From positions 124,001-188,000 of the forward strand of contig NZ_CP156891.1 in assembly GCF_019249795.2 (NCBI RefSeq): a stretch of 64,000 nucleotides of DNA, in the 5' to 3' direction. The translations under genes were made by a program, and so were the position numbers. The DNA comes from Segatella copri. GTDB taxonomy: Bacteria; Bacteroidota; Bacteroidia; Bacteroidales; Bacteroidaceae. The notes beneath the pieces were generated by a model. That model had not been told where the DNA came from. It saw only the letters and a program-made list of their open reading frames with translations, and did not search any database. Position 1 is the first letter of the stretch; the number at the start of each line of letters is the position of its first letter. Of this stretch, positions 49,945 through 59,582 are shown piece after piece.

Positions 49945-51660
49945 TTATTTATTCTGTTTTGCCCATGTATCCTTCAAGCCAACGGTTTTGTTGAATACTG
50001 GTTTTTCTGCAGTAGAATCAAGATCGGCCATGAAATAACCGATACGCTGGAACTGGAGATATTCACCTGGCTTCTTGTTGGCTGCATATTCCTCAATATA
50101 GCAGTTAGGATAGTCGTGGAAGCTGTCTGGGTTGAGCAACTCGTGGAAGTCACGTTCATCAGCAGATGGATTTTCTACCATAAAGAGACGGTCGTATTCG
50201 CGCACCTCTGCCTTTACGCAGTGATCTGCTGATACCCAATGCAATGTACCCTTAACCTTACGGTTGGCACCTTCCATGCCGCTCTTACTGATAGGATCGT
50301 ATTCTGCCTGAATTTCAGTGATAACGCCATTTTCGTCCTTTGTGCATCCAGTGCACTTAACGATGTAAGCATTCTTCAGACGAACTTCTTTACCCGGAGT
50401 CATACGGAAGAATTTTTTAGGAGCATCTTCCATAAAGTCAGCACGCTCTATCCAGAGATTCTTGGAGAATGTGATGGTGTGTGTGCCATCAGCTTCATTT
50501 TCTGGATTATTGATGGCTTCCATTTCCTCTGTTTCACCTTCCGGATAGTTGGTAATTACGAGTTTTACAGGATCAAGTACTGCACTCACACGACATGCTT
50601 TCTTGTTCAAGTCTTCTCTAACAGATGCTTCGAGTAAGGCCATATCGTTGAGAGCATCGAACTTAGTATATCCGATACTGTCGATAAACATACGAATACT
50701 CTCAGGAGAGTAACCGCGACGGCGCATTCCGCAAAGAGTAGGCATACGTGGGTCGTCCCATCCGATAACCAGTTTCTCATCAACCAGCTGGTGAAGCTTA
50801 CGCTTGCTCATTACTGTATAAGTGAGGTTCAATCGGTTGAACTCAATCTGACGTGGACGATTGTCGTTTAATACATCTGCAGTTCCGTCCTTCTCCTTCA
50901 AGAAGTCGATGAACTTATCGTAAAGCGGACGGTGAGGTACAAATTCCAATGTACAGATAGAGTGAGTTACCCCTTCAAAGTAGTCACTCTGTCCATGAGC
51001 AAAATCATACATAGGATATGCATGCCATTTAGTTCCTGTACGGTGATGAGGAGTATGGATGATACGATACATGATAGGATCGCGGAAATGCATATTTGGA
51101 TTCGCCATATCGAGTTTTGCGCGAAGAACCATGCTGCCTTCTACGGCCTCAGGAGTATTCATCTTCTCAAACAAAGCAAGGCTTTCTTCGATTGGGCGAT
51201 CACGATATGGACTAGCAGTACCCGGTGAGGTAGGAGTACCCTTCTGCTGTGCAATTTCTTCAGCAGTTTGTTCATCTATATATGCATTGCCCTTCTTGAT
51301 CATCCAGACAGCAAAATCCCAAAGCTTCTCAAAGTAGTCAGAAGCATAGTAGATATTGCCCCACTTGAATCCGAGCCACTGGATGTCTTGAAGAATATTC
51401 TCTACATATTCATTGTTTTCCTTGCTAGGGTTAGTGTCATCAAAACGAAGATTGCAAACACCATTATATTTCTCTGCAACACCAAAGTCCATGCAGATAG
51501 CTTTGGCATGGCCGATATGCAGATAACCATTAGGCTCTGGCGGAAAACGCGTCTGGATTCGTCCTCCGTTTTTGCCTTCTTTGAGATCTTCCTCAACTAA
51601 CTGTTCTACGAAAGAGATACTTTTCTTCTCTTCCAAATTGTTTTCTTCATTAATTGCCAT
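49945..51660 (-). CDS. glnS: Glutamine--tRNA ligase
   Basis: 571 residues, a class I synthetase charging tRNA-Gln. The HIGH motif is in FPPEPNGYLHIGHAKAICMD near 42-55. FDDTNPSKENNEYVENILQD follows, and the KMSKS variant is VMSKRKLHQLVDE near 275. GWDDPRMPTLCGMRRRGYSPESIR fits GlnRS rather than GluRS. The C-terminal anticodon-binding beta barrels are present. Promoter TATCTTTG lies on the minus strand at 51697-51704. Length and ends are typical. Confidence 0.97.
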   Translation of the reverse strand: MAINEENNLEEKKSISFVEQLVEEDLKEGKNGGRIQTRFPPEPNGYLHIGHAKAICMDFGVAEKYNGVCNLRFDDTNPSKENNEYVENILQDIQWLGFKWGNIYYASDYFEKLWDFAVWMIKKGNAYIDEQTAEEIAQQKGTPTSPGTASPYRDRPIEESLALFEKMNTPEAVEGSMVLRAKLDMANPNMHFRDPIMYRIIHTPHHRTGTKWHAYPMYDFAHGQSDYFEGVTHSICTLEFVPHRPLYDKFIDFLKEKDGTADVLNDNRPRQIEFNRLNLTYTVMSKRKLHQLVDEKLVIGWDDPRMPTLCGMRRRGYSPESIRMFIDSIGYTKFDALNDMALLEASVREDLNKKACRVSAVLDPVKLVITNYPEGETEEMEAINNPENEADGTHTITFSKNLWIERADFMEDAPKKFFRMTPGKEVRLKNAYIVKCTGCTKDENGVITEIQAEYDPISKSGMEGANRKVKGTLHWVSADHCVKAEVREYDRLFMVENPSADERDFHELLNPDSFHDYPNCYIEEYAANKKPGEYLQFQRIGYFMADLDSTAEKPVFNKTVGLKDTWAKQNK

Positions 51661-51696
51661 AATTCAATAAAAAGAATAATTTTTAAATTTATGGTG

Positions 51697-51704
51697 CAAA
51701 GATA
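51697..51704 (-). promoter_or_regulatory. glnS promoter box
   Basis: TATCTTTG followed by CACC on the minus strand, 37 bases before the start codon. Confidence 0.65.
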
Positions 51705-51738
51705 CAAATTTAATTGTAAGTACCGAAATTATCTGGCA

Positions 51739-51778
51739 GATAATTTTGTTTTGGGAGCGATAATTTTGTTTTGGGAGC
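51739..51778. repeat. Perfect tandem duplication of 20 bases
   Basis: GATAATTTTGTTTTGGGAGC occurs twice head to tail, 35 bases upstream of the glnS promoter box. It may be slippage or a doubled binding site. Confidence 0.9.
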
Positions 51779-51840
51779 AATAATTCACAAAATATGTTTT
51801 TAAACATATAAAAAGATTCGTTCGTTTCGAAAAATATGTC

Positions 51841-51848
51841 TATCTTTG
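51841..51848 (+). promoter_or_regulatory. Orphan plus-strand promoter box
   Basis: TATCTTTG followed by CATC. No plus-strand gene follows before the terminator at 51902-51932, so it would drive a transcript of about 80 bases. Confidence 0.45.
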
Positions 51849-51901
51849 CATCGTTATCCTGAATACAATCTTTTTACCTTAAATGAAACTAATACCAAAA
51901 A

Positions 51902-51932
51902 GAACGCCTTCGCTGTGAAGCGAGGGCGTTTT
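51902..51932. terminator. Bidirectional terminator
   Basis: AACGCCTTCGCT pairs with AGCGAGGGCGTT around GTGA, with T runs on both strands. On the minus strand it ends the lipoprotein gene; on the plus strand it would end the orphan transcript. Confidence 0.8.
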
Positions 51933-51958
51933 GCTTTTTATACCAGGTTCATATTCTA

Positions 51959-52339
51959 TTACTTTTTGCGGAATGTTTCGTTCTTAATAATGATAGAACC
52001 TTCTTCTGTATCGAGTGTTGCCTGCTCCTGAACGTCGGCATCAAGACCCTTGCGGCTCAGGATAATCACTGCTGCTTTACCTTCTGGCTTAGCTGGCAAT
52101 TCCCACTTGTAAAATTCCTTATCAAGGCCTTTTACTTTAACAGAGAAATCACTGTTCAAAGTTACACAGCGCTCACCATCTGCGCTCTTATATTCACCGG
52201 CTGCGGCAGCCTGAAATGCAGAATCGGTTACAACTGTCTGTTCTGCCTGAGCTGGTGCCTGTGCTGGTGCTTTTTTCTCAGAACATGCTGTGAAAGCTAT
52301 CAGGCCCATAGCAAATGCAAGAATTGATAATTTCTTCAT
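51959..52339 (-). CDS. Putative lipoprotein, NlpE-like small domain
   Basis: 126 residues with a lipoprotein signal ending in FTACSEKKAPA, then an Ala/Pro/Gln linker and a small beta domain (AAAGEYKSADGERCVTLNSD, then ADVQEQATLDTEEGSIIIKN). The GEY/GxY start of the beta domain recalls NlpE/META-type lipoprotein domains, but the match is not strong. Probably anchored in the inner leaflet of the outer membrane. Function unknown. Confidence 0.75.
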   Translation of the reverse strand: MKKLSILAFAMGLIAFTACSEKKAPAQAPAQAEQTVVTDSAFQAAAAGEYKSADGERCVTLNSDFSVKVKGLDKEFYKWELPAKPEGKAAVIILSRKGLDADVQEQATLDTEEGSIIIKNETFRKK

Positions 52340-52416
52340 AATCTTTAAATTTTATATGTTAATAATAATGTATAATCTAAACCATTTTTATAAGCTAACT
52401 CTTTTTATACATTTGT

Positions 52417-53115
52417 TTATCTCAGTGGTATGCTATAGAAAGACAGTATTCCACTGGTACAAATGATTACCCAAATAGAAACGAGCCCCGTAATGATAGG
52501 GACGCTTGCAAATCTGATGTCGTGGTTGGGCTTAAAACGTTCGGTATGCTTCCTTAAAAAATACTGAAATATATAATAATATAAGGTGGCATAGAGAAAA
52601 CCAATGAGGGTACCAATCAGGATGTCGCCAAAATAGTGTACACCGAGATACATTCGGGAATAACTGGTTATCAATGCCCATAGGCATAAGAATATCGTGA
52701 GTTTGCTCCGGCGAACCAGATATTGGGCAAAGAAGGCCATGCTCCATGCATTGGCTGCATGAGAAGACGGGAAACCATATCTTCCACCCCGATATCCTTG
52801 AACAACATGTACCATCGGACTGATAGGATTATCAGGATTGCTGGGACGCATTCTTGCTACCAATGGCTTCAGAATTCCTGATGCAGTCTGATCTGAAAAC
52901 AAGATAATCAGAGTGATGACAACTATAGTGCTCATCACAACCTTGACAGGAAAATTCTTCAGCAGTACAAAGATAAAACTGGCATAGAACGGAACCCATA
53001 CAAAACGGTCTGAGAAAATCATCATGAAGTAATCCCAATACACGTTGTGAAAACCATTGAAAAACAGAAAAATCTGCGTATCAATCTGTTCTATTTGATG
53101 AAGTAATTCTATCAT
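52417..53115 (-). CDS. PAP2-family phosphatase (membrane)
   Basis: 232 residues with six helices and the three PAP2 active-site motifs: PLVARMRPSNPDNP (motif 1, about 85), FPSSHAANAWSMAFFAQ (PSSH, motif 2, about 117) and TSYSRMYLGVHYFGDILIG (SR...H...D, motif 3, about 165). It dephosphorylates a lipid phosphate such as undecaprenyl or phosphatidylglycerol phosphate. It directly follows an LTA-synthase-like sulfatase, also an envelope lipid enzyme. Confidence 0.95.
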   Translation of the reverse strand: MIELLHQIEQIDTQIFLFFNGFHNVYWDYFMMIFSDRFVWVPFYASFIFVLLKNFPVKVVMSTIVVITLIILFSDQTASGILKPLVARMRPSNPDNPISPMVHVVQGYRGGRYGFPSSHAANAWSMAFFAQYLVRRSKLTIFLCLWALITSYSRMYLGVHYFGDILIGTLIGFLYATLYYYIFQYFLRKHTERFKPNHDIRFASVPIITGLVSIWVIICTSGILSFYSIPLR

Positions 53116-53185
53116 AGTCTTTCTTTATGAAATTCTGTAATGTTCGCTTTCTTGTTTCTGATAATCTGTTGCCCTGTCGTTTGGG

Positions 53186-55096
53186 CTATTTTGCACTCAA
53201 GTCATCGTACAACTTCTGAAGATAAGCCATGCCTCGCTTCAGGTTATAACCTTTTTTGCCTTTATCATAAACAACCTTTTTGGATTTGTTGTCGTAGATG
53301 ATAGAGTTTTCCTCTGATACCATGCCGAAAGCATCGGGTACATCAAAGAATGCAAATTTAGGAGTAGCATCACTCAACATGTTCTTGCTGAACAAGAAGT
53401 CTTTGTGAGGAATGCCTAATTGTCCGAGCAGTGTAGCTGCTATATCATGCTGACTTCCTATGAGCTTAACATTCATTGGGCGAGCTATTGCTCCACCGGT
53501 CATGATAAGTGGAATCTGATAGCGGCTGCGGTCAAAGTTGTCAAGATGTTCTTTGTATGCGCCAACATGATCGGCAACGAGTAATACCAAAGTATTTTTC
53601 CATCTAGGCAATTTGCTGTATTCACGCAGAAGATGACCTATGACGCTATCAGTGTAAGCAAATGCATTTAAACGTTTGTCTTTCAGTCTGCTATATGGCA
53701 CATCGAATGGCTCATGACTGCTTGATGTCTGGAATACTCTCAGCATAGACTGTTTGGTGTTTTGTTCTTTCCTGAGGTCTGCAAGCAGCCGGTTGGCTAC
53801 TATATGATCGTGTACTCCCCATTTGCTCAATTTGTCTTCTATAGGGAAATCACTATCTGAAATGATTCTCTCATAGCCCTGGGAAACCAGCCAAGAGCGT
53901 TGGTTGGCAAAATCAACATCACCACCATAATAATATGCATTGCCGTAATGCTTTGCTTTAGCCAATGAACGTGCCAATGATGGTAATTGTGCAGATTTTG
54001 CTGGGTAGCGCATGATGCTGGTTGTAGGTTGTGCAGGATAACCGCTCAAAACAGCAACCAATCCACGATCCGTGCGGAAAGTATTGGAATAGAATCTTGG
54101 GAAGAAAATTCCCTTTTGGGCTATTGAGTCCAAGCAGACCGCTACGTCTTTATGTGTTCCGACGGAAGGCATGATGTCGTTGGCAAAGCTTTCCATAATA
54201 ATAATAAGTATATCTGGCTTTCCGTTTTTCCGAGCTTCTTCATTCAGGAGCGGGTAGGTATTCTGGTCGCTTGAACTTACCATTTGAGCAAAGAGCTTGT
54301 TAGCTTCTTCTTCTGACATGTATCGGTATTGCGATGCAAAATCTTCCTGATGGGTAAGTGATTCAAACAGGCTGAACATCGGATTGACGGCAGCATGATT
54401 CAAAAACGCATTTTGGCTGAAATATGCCTTTCCTGTATTTGTTGTAGATACAGTAAATCCTCCTCTGATAGGGATGAAGAGAAGGGCAGTAAGCAGCAAC
54501 AAAATAAGAGAATGGCGCATACGATGATGCTCTATGTCAGAGTAGCGTGTTCTGCGACCACTGCCGAAATCTCCAAAACCATAGTTGCTGTATCTGCTGG
54601 AATAGCGCTTCTGGGTATGAGGCATGCGGAGTGCGAACCAGACGGCTATGGTAAGCAGCACAGTGATGAGGAGAGCAAAAAAGATGTAAAGCCCTCCAAC
54701 ACTTGCAAGTGCATCCTTTGGCGAAGTAAAGAAATAATATAATGGAGTGCTATCTAGCGGGAAGTTCCAATATGGATATAATCCTGCATTCAGTATGAAT
54801 GTAATGGAAACCAGGAAAGATGCCAGTATATAATAAGCATTCAGAATAGGACGTATAATCTCCTTACGAAACCAAATCATTGCGATGAGCAACAAACCCG
54901 GTAGTGCGGTGAGGTAACCAGCCATAGAGAGGTCGAGTGATAAACCATACCACATCACTGTAGGCATTTCGCTCCAGATATTATCGATAGGTTGTGTAGC
55001 AGAAGCCTTTTCCAATATCATGAAAAATGGTTTCTGAAAACCGAACAAAATGACAAACGTAAAATACGTTTTTATAAACCACAATATTTGCTTCAT
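53186..55096 (-). CDS. LTA-synthase-like sulfatase family membrane protein
   Basis: 636 residues with five N-terminal helices (about 1-215) and an outer alkaline-phosphatase/sulfatase-fold domain (about 290-600). PDILIIIMESFANDIMPSVG holds the metal-binding Glu, SNTFRTDRGLVAVLSGYPAQ the catalytic Thr region, and LVLLVADHVGAYKEHLDNFD the metal Asp-His. In Gram-negative bacteria these enzymes move phosphoglycerol or phosphoethanolamine onto envelope glycans or lipids. The substrate is not determined. A PAP2 gene follows 70 bases later. Confidence 0.93.
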   Translation of the reverse strand: MKQILWFIKTYFTFVILFGFQKPFFMILEKASATQPIDNIWSEMPTVMWYGLSLDLSMAGYLTALPGLLLIAMIWFRKEIIRPILNAYYILASFLVSITFILNAGLYPYWNFPLDSTPLYYFFTSPKDALASVGGLYIFFALLITVLLTIAVWFALRMPHTQKRYSSRYSNYGFGDFGSGRRTRYSDIEHHRMRHSLILLLLTALLFIPIRGGFTVSTTNTGKAYFSQNAFLNHAAVNPMFSLFESLTHQEDFASQYRYMSEEEANKLFAQMVSSSDQNTYPLLNEEARKNGKPDILIIIMESFANDIMPSVGTHKDVAVCLDSIAQKGIFFPRFYSNTFRTDRGLVAVLSGYPAQPTTSIMRYPAKSAQLPSLARSLAKAKHYGNAYYYGGDVDFANQRSWLVSQGYERIISDSDFPIEDKLSKWGVHDHIVANRLLADLRKEQNTKQSMLRVFQTSSSHEPFDVPYSRLKDKRLNAFAYTDSVIGHLLREYSKLPRWKNTLVLLVADHVGAYKEHLDNFDRSRYQIPLIMTGGAIARPMNVKLIGSQHDIAATLLGQLGIPHKDFLFSKNMLSDATPKFAFFDVPDAFGMVSEENSIIYDNKSKKVVYDKGKKGYNLKRGMAYLQKLYDDLSAK

Positions 55097-55223
55097 ATCT
55101 ATGCTTCTTGTCTAATAATTATGATATACTCGGCTTTGAGCTTGAAAATTAATGCAAAAATAACCATTTTATTTCATATAAACGACTTTTTTGTGTTTAT
55201 TTTTCAAAAAAGTGAGAAAAAAT

Positions 55224-55254
55224 TTGGTCGTTCTAAATAAAAGTCGTACCTTTG
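55224..55254 (+). promoter_or_regulatory. Promoter of the small AraC-type regulator
   Basis: TTG (55224-55226) and TACCTTTG (55247-55254), 20 bases apart, 25 bases before the start codon. Confidence 0.75.
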
Positions 55255-55279
55255 TTGTAATAAATTTTATAACATAACT

Positions 55280-55702
55280 ATGGCTAAGTACAATATTCAA
55301 CCTAAAAAAGAAAAAATAGCAAGATATCAATCTATGCTGAGTGAAGAAACTAAGGACCGCCTTCGCGACGAGATAATCCGTGTTCTTGTTACTGAAAGAA
55401 AGTACAAGGACCCAGACTATAGTTCCAAGAAACTTGCAGAGGATTTGAATACTAACTCTCGCTATATTTCTGCTGTATGCGCAACTCGATTTCATAAGAA
55501 TTATGCCGAGTTGGTGAATGATTATCGAGTAAACGATGCTATGTCTTTACTTACCGATAAACGTTATGCAAGAATGACTGTAGAAGGTATCAGCGAAATG
55601 GCTGGTTTCAATACTCGTCAGAGTTTCTATGCTAATTTCTTCAAGCGAATAGGCGTTACTCCTCGTCAATATCGTGCTAATCATTTTAAGGGATTGGAGT
55701 AA
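55280..55702 (+). CDS. Small AraC-type helix-turn-helix regulator
   Basis: 140 residues with only a DNA-binding domain and no sensor. A basic N terminus leads to SSKKLAEDLNTNSRYISAVC (first helix-turn-helix, about 48-67) and VEGISEMAGFNTRQSFYANFFKRIGVTPRQYR (second, about 100-132). Such stand-alone domains in Bacteroidota usually take input from other proteins. It has its own promoter and terminator between two minus-strand genes. Confidence 0.88.
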   Translation: MAKYNIQPKKEKIARYQSMLSEETKDRLRDEIIRVLVTERKYKDPDYSSKKLAEDLNTNSRYISAVCATRFHKNYAELVNDYRVNDAMSLLTDKRYARMTVEGISEMAGFNTRQSFYANFFKRIGVTPRQYRANHFKGLE

Positions 55703-55732
55703 GTTTAATAGTTAATAACTAGAACATGAAAC

Positions 55733-55776
55733 AAAAAGGAGGGTGTATCATAAGTTAATGATTCACCCTCCTTTTT
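55733..55776. terminator. Terminator after the small regulator gene
   Basis: AAAAAGGAGGGTG pairs with CACCCTCCTTTTT, with inner ATCAT/ATGAT, followed by GTTTTT. It works on both strands and may also end the sigma factor gene on the minus strand. Confidence 0.9.
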
Positions 55777-55797
55777 GTTTTTACAAACTATTGCGAG

Positions 55798-56415
55798 TTA
55801 CCTCTTGAAGTAGTTTCTCAATGCCTGGTGGCGGATACTCCTGTTCAATCTGCGTATGGTCAGATTTCGTATCTGGCGAACTCGCTCGCGTTTGAGCCCC
55901 ATATCTTCAGCAATTTCAGCCATCGTTTCCTTAGGAACCCCTATACCATAGAATTTGGTGATGATTTTTTTCTCTCGTGGCAATAAATCTGCAATGCTTT
56001 CTGCCATCTTTTTCTTCATCATTTCTATGTTCAGGGTATCATCTGCAATCTTTACATCCGGATCGTTTAATATGTCTAATAGGGTATACGGATTGTTTGC
56101 GCTTAGTGGCGCATCTACAGATACAGCCTTGTCTGCGTTTCTTGGGGCATATTTCTTCTGATCTTTCGGTAAACGATAAACTCCTGATTGTTTATCAATG
56201 GCCTGTGATATAGCCTTGTGAACGAATGGACCGGCATAAGCCACAAAATCGGTGCCCCGGTCGGCTTGGAACTTTCTGGCTGCCATAAGCATTGCCAGCG
56301 TTCCTTCGCTAACCAAGTCATCAAACTCAACGCCTTTACCTTTATACTGGTTGGCTACTGATTTTACATAGTTTAAGTTCTCACTAACTATCTTGTTTAT
56401 TTCTTTTTCTGTCAT
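55798..56415 (-). CDS. Sigma-70 family RNA polymerase sigma factor
   Basis: 205 residues from MTEKEINKIVSEN; an upstream TTG is rejected because the promoter box TATATTTG overlaps it. Region 2 is VKSVANQYKGKGVEFDDLVSEGTLAMLMAARKF and TDFVAYAGPFVHKAISQAI. A short region 3 follows, and region 4 is LLPREKKIITKFYGIG with the helix-turn-helix MAEIAEDMGLKRERVRQIRN. It resembles the primary-like sigma group more than ECF factors. The regulon is unknown. The leader is only about 15 bases. Confidence 0.93.
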   Translation of the reverse strand: MTEKEINKIVSENLNYVKSVANQYKGKGVEFDDLVSEGTLAMLMAARKFQADRGTDFVAYAGPFVHKAISQAIDKQSGVYRLPKDQKKYAPRNADKAVSVDAPLSANNPYTLLDILNDPDVKIADDTLNIEMMKKKMAESIADLLPREKKIITKFYGIGVPKETMAEIAEDMGLKRERVRQIRNLTIRRLNRSIRHQALRNYFKR

Positions 56416-56433
56416 ACTCAATAATTCTTTTTG

Positions 56434-56441
56434 CAAATATA
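56434..56441 (-). promoter_or_regulatory. Promoter box of the sigma factor gene
   Basis: TATATTTG on the minus strand, 19 bases before the ATG at 56415. It overlaps the alternative TTG start and so decides the start codon. Confidence 0.55.
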
Positions 56442-56518
56442 CATAGAATAATTCAAAAAAGCAAGTATTTTGCTCATTTTAACCAATCATTTTGGTTTCC
56501 ACATATTTATATATGTTT

Positions 56519-59506
56519 CTATGACTTGCATAAAGCTGCGTATGGACAGTATTCGCAACGATGCTTATCATCTGTAGGCCGGAATGGTTGGTCCTTGTCA
56601 AAGATGTTGGCGATGAGAACTTTCAGTTGTTTCATAAACTCTTCTTCGTATACATCTATGCTACTGATGAGTTCCTTGCCCATTTTTAATGTCGGATCAT
56701 AATCTTCTGCTCCTGCATTTTGTATAAACAGCAAGCCTGGAGATACGGGTTCTTGAGCCGGATTCAGATTCCTGTTGTGGCTTACAATAATCGAGTAGAG
56801 CATAGATTGTAAATAATAATCTGTATGCTTGTTGAGCATGGATGGATCAAACACTTCGCTCAGTTCTCTTGGACGTGTTGTTGAAATACGTCCTGTTTTA
56901 TAGTCTATTACGCGGATTCGTTCTGCAAGATTATTGCCATTTGCATGACCGTTAGCTGCAACAGCGTCCAGTCGGTCGATAAAACCTCCTATTGACAGAG
57001 ATAAATTGCCGATACTTGTTTCTACTTCGACGTCAGTTTTTACAACCAGCTCTAATCCGAGTATGGTGAATGGAGCCTGGCGCATATCTATCGTGACAAG
57101 TTGCCGGATATACCTTGCTATTACTTCTTTATTGATCAGTTGCAGACCATTATATTTCGGGTGATACCCTGCAGCGCTGACTTTAAAGAGTTCTTCTCTG
57201 AACGCCTGATCTACCAGGCGATAAACAAGCGATTCATCTTTTAAGGCTTGCTCTAATTGCTCTTTTGATACAATGATAGGACGAGTCAGTTTGAGTTCTC
57301 CTTTACCGTCGGTTGTCAGAGCATCGCTGCTTGCTAATCCCAGATAGAACAGTTCTGCTGCACGATGGAATATATTTCCAAATACTTTGTTGTCTACTTC
57401 GTCCTCATCAATTTCATCTGGTTCAATCAGTCCTTCTACATATTTATAGTAGAATTGCTTTTCACATCTCAAATATGTATTCAGAAATGTTGGCGTAAGC
57501 ATTTTCAAATTCTTGAGCTGGCTGAGCGCATGCAGTTTTTTCTCTATTGGTTCATAAGTAGGACGCAGTGTGTTTTGTCCTGCGACCAAAGAAAAGCGCT
57601 CGATGTCATGATGGCTTTCTACCAGGAGTTGTAGCATAAAACGGCTCATCTCACCCGATTGACCATCTTCTGTTGCGTTATTGTAACATAAAGTGATGTC
57701 GTGTGAGCGTTGGAGCAGACTGTGAAAATAATAGGCGTATATGGCTACTTTGTTATCTACCGTAGTCAAGCCATATGCCTTTCTCAATGAATAGGGAATA
57801 AATGAAGCATCGTTCACACCTTTCGGCAGTTTCCCTTCGTTGCATGAGAGTACTAAGATATGCTCGAAATCAAGATTTCGAGTTTCCAATACACCCATTA
57901 CCTGTATTCCTTCTGCAGGTTCACCATGGAAAGGAATACTTGTTGACTGGATGAGCTGTTGGATGAGTCGTTCTAGAGTGATGCAGTCTACTGCTAAGTC
58001 TCCTGTCTGGATGAGTTCTTGCAGACGGTTCAATAAGGTATAGGTCCTGAAGAGCGATTCCTGGAATAAAGGATCGTCCTGTTCTTTGCTATTCACACCT
58101 ATTGTCTTCAAAATATCCAGCAGATACTGGATGAGTCTCAAGTTGTATTCATTTTCTGTTGCAGTCTCACCCAAATCTTTGAAAAGCAGTGACAAACCTT
58201 CATCACCATCCATGCTTAGGAATTGGCGGGTAGGATAGAACTGCTTCTGCTCATCAAGAGCGCTCAAGAGTTTGCTATAATTTTGAGAAATATAGCGTGT
58301 ATATGGATGACGGAGTGCCATGAGCACATTGTGTAAGCGATAGTTGTTACTATGCTTGGGGTGACCTACGCCCTGCAACTTGATGAGCTGTTGCAGCAAA
58401 CTGTAGAATGGTGTCTGTTGAAGCGGATAGCCCAATGTAATATTATATGCTAACTTGTCGTTCTCAGAATAATCTGGCAACGACTTGATGTCTTCGTTTG
58501 TAGGAAGACTATGTATTACACTTTGCAACAATCCTTCATCGGCTAATACTATAGCCACTTTTTTTCCATATTTATAGCGTTTCTTTTCTTTAAGCCATTG
58601 GTTTACATAGCGGGCCTGGATGTTTTCAGTTGATGCCGAAATGTATGTAATGTCTTTATTGTTATCAAAGTTATGATAAATTTCACGAAGATCATGAGGA
58701 GGCATATCATTCAATTCGTTAGGATAATATTTGAGATATTCACGAATGTAGTGACCTGCCTCATGGTTGTTTTGCATATAATAGTCATCGTAGTCCCAAT
58801 AGAAATGTGCTTTACCCTCTTTCATCAAGCGGTCGCAGAGTTTCCGTTCTACTACTTGCATCATATTAAAACCGACAAAGAGATATTTCTTGTGTTGGAA
58901 TTTGATATTTTCATCATTTACAACTTTCCTGTACAGAGCCCCCTCATAAGCCAATCCTTGTTCTTCAAGACGCATGTTGAACTGCTTATAGATATCAAGA
59001 AAATGGCTCCATAATTGTAGAAATCTCTTTTTGAGTTCAGAGTTGTGATCAACGTTGAAATTGCTAAAAAATTTCTTAATCAGCGTTTTCTGTTCTTCTG
59101 TAAGATATGAGATGTCATCAAGTTCATGTATATTGCTAAGATTGGCAAAGAGTTTTTCTGCTTCTGCCATGTTTTTATCAATATCGTCAAAATCTGTGAT
59201 AAGAAGTTGTCCCCATCCATAAAAATGGTCTAGGGTCTCATCAATACCAGTGCAGGCTACGAATGTTTTATGTAAATCGCAAACAAGTTTGATTGGGTCT
59301 CCAACTTTCAATGTGCTATGTTTGCGAAAAAGGTCGCTGATAGTTATGTAAGATGGCGACCAGATAGGGTGATCAGTCAAACGTGCCAGACTCTCGTTGA
59401 GGAAAAGAGCGGCGCGTTTATTTGGAAACACGACGGCAATGTCGTTGAGATTGTTTCCATATTTCTCGAGAATATCTCTTGCTACATATTTTAAAAATGT
59501 TTTCAT
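56519..59506 (-). CDS. PD-(D/E)XK nuclease family protein, AddB-like
   Basis: 995 residues. The N-terminal part is an inactive helicase-like region (NDIAVVFPNKRAALFLNESLA). The C-terminal RecB-like nuclease has VFGNIFHRAAELFYLG and the catalytic RVIDYKTGRIS. A four-cysteine iron-sulfur site is visible as TYLRCEKQFYYKYV near 685 and the closing HRCEYCPYAALC. Together with the downstream-encoded partner it should form an AddAB-type complex that resects double-strand breaks for RecA. Encoded 76 bases after the AddA-like gene on the same strand. Confidence 0.9.
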   Translation of the reverse strand: MKTFLKYVARDILEKYGNNLNDIAVVFPNKRAALFLNESLARLTDHPIWSPSYITISDLFRKHSTLKVGDPIKLVCDLHKTFVACTGIDETLDHFYGWGQLLITDFDDIDKNMAEAEKLFANLSNIHELDDISYLTEEQKTLIKKFFSNFNVDHNSELKKRFLQLWSHFLDIYKQFNMRLEEQGLAYEGALYRKVVNDENIKFQHKKYLFVGFNMMQVVERKLCDRLMKEGKAHFYWDYDDYYMQNNHEAGHYIREYLKYYPNELNDMPPHDLREIYHNFDNNKDITYISASTENIQARYVNQWLKEKKRYKYGKKVAIVLADEGLLQSVIHSLPTNEDIKSLPDYSENDKLAYNITLGYPLQQTPFYSLLQQLIKLQGVGHPKHSNNYRLHNVLMALRHPYTRYISQNYSKLLSALDEQKQFYPTRQFLSMDGDEGLSLLFKDLGETATENEYNLRLIQYLLDILKTIGVNSKEQDDPLFQESLFRTYTLLNRLQELIQTGDLAVDCITLERLIQQLIQSTSIPFHGEPAEGIQVMGVLETRNLDFEHILVLSCNEGKLPKGVNDASFIPYSLRKAYGLTTVDNKVAIYAYYFHSLLQRSHDITLCYNNATEDGQSGEMSRFMLQLLVESHHDIERFSLVAGQNTLRPTYEPIEKKLHALSQLKNLKMLTPTFLNTYLRCEKQFYYKYVEGLIEPDEIDEDEVDNKVFGNIFHRAAELFYLGLASSDALTTDGKGELKLTRPIIVSKEQLEQALKDESLVYRLVDQAFREELFKVSAAGYHPKYNGLQLINKEVIARYIRQLVTIDMRQAPFTILGLELVVKTDVEVETSIGNLSLSIGGFIDRLDAVAANGHANGNNLAERIRVIDYKTGRISTTRPRELSEVFDPSMLNKHTDYYLQSMLYSIIVSHNRNLNPAQEPVSPGLLFIQNAGAEDYDPTLKMGKELISSIDVYEEEFMKQLKVLIANIFDKDQPFRPTDDKHRCEYCPYAALCKS

Positions 59507-59582
59507 ATCTTAATGGACTTTTCAATGTTTGCAACTGTTCTTTATTTTGCCCTACTTTTTGGAAAGGGGCAATAGAACCATA

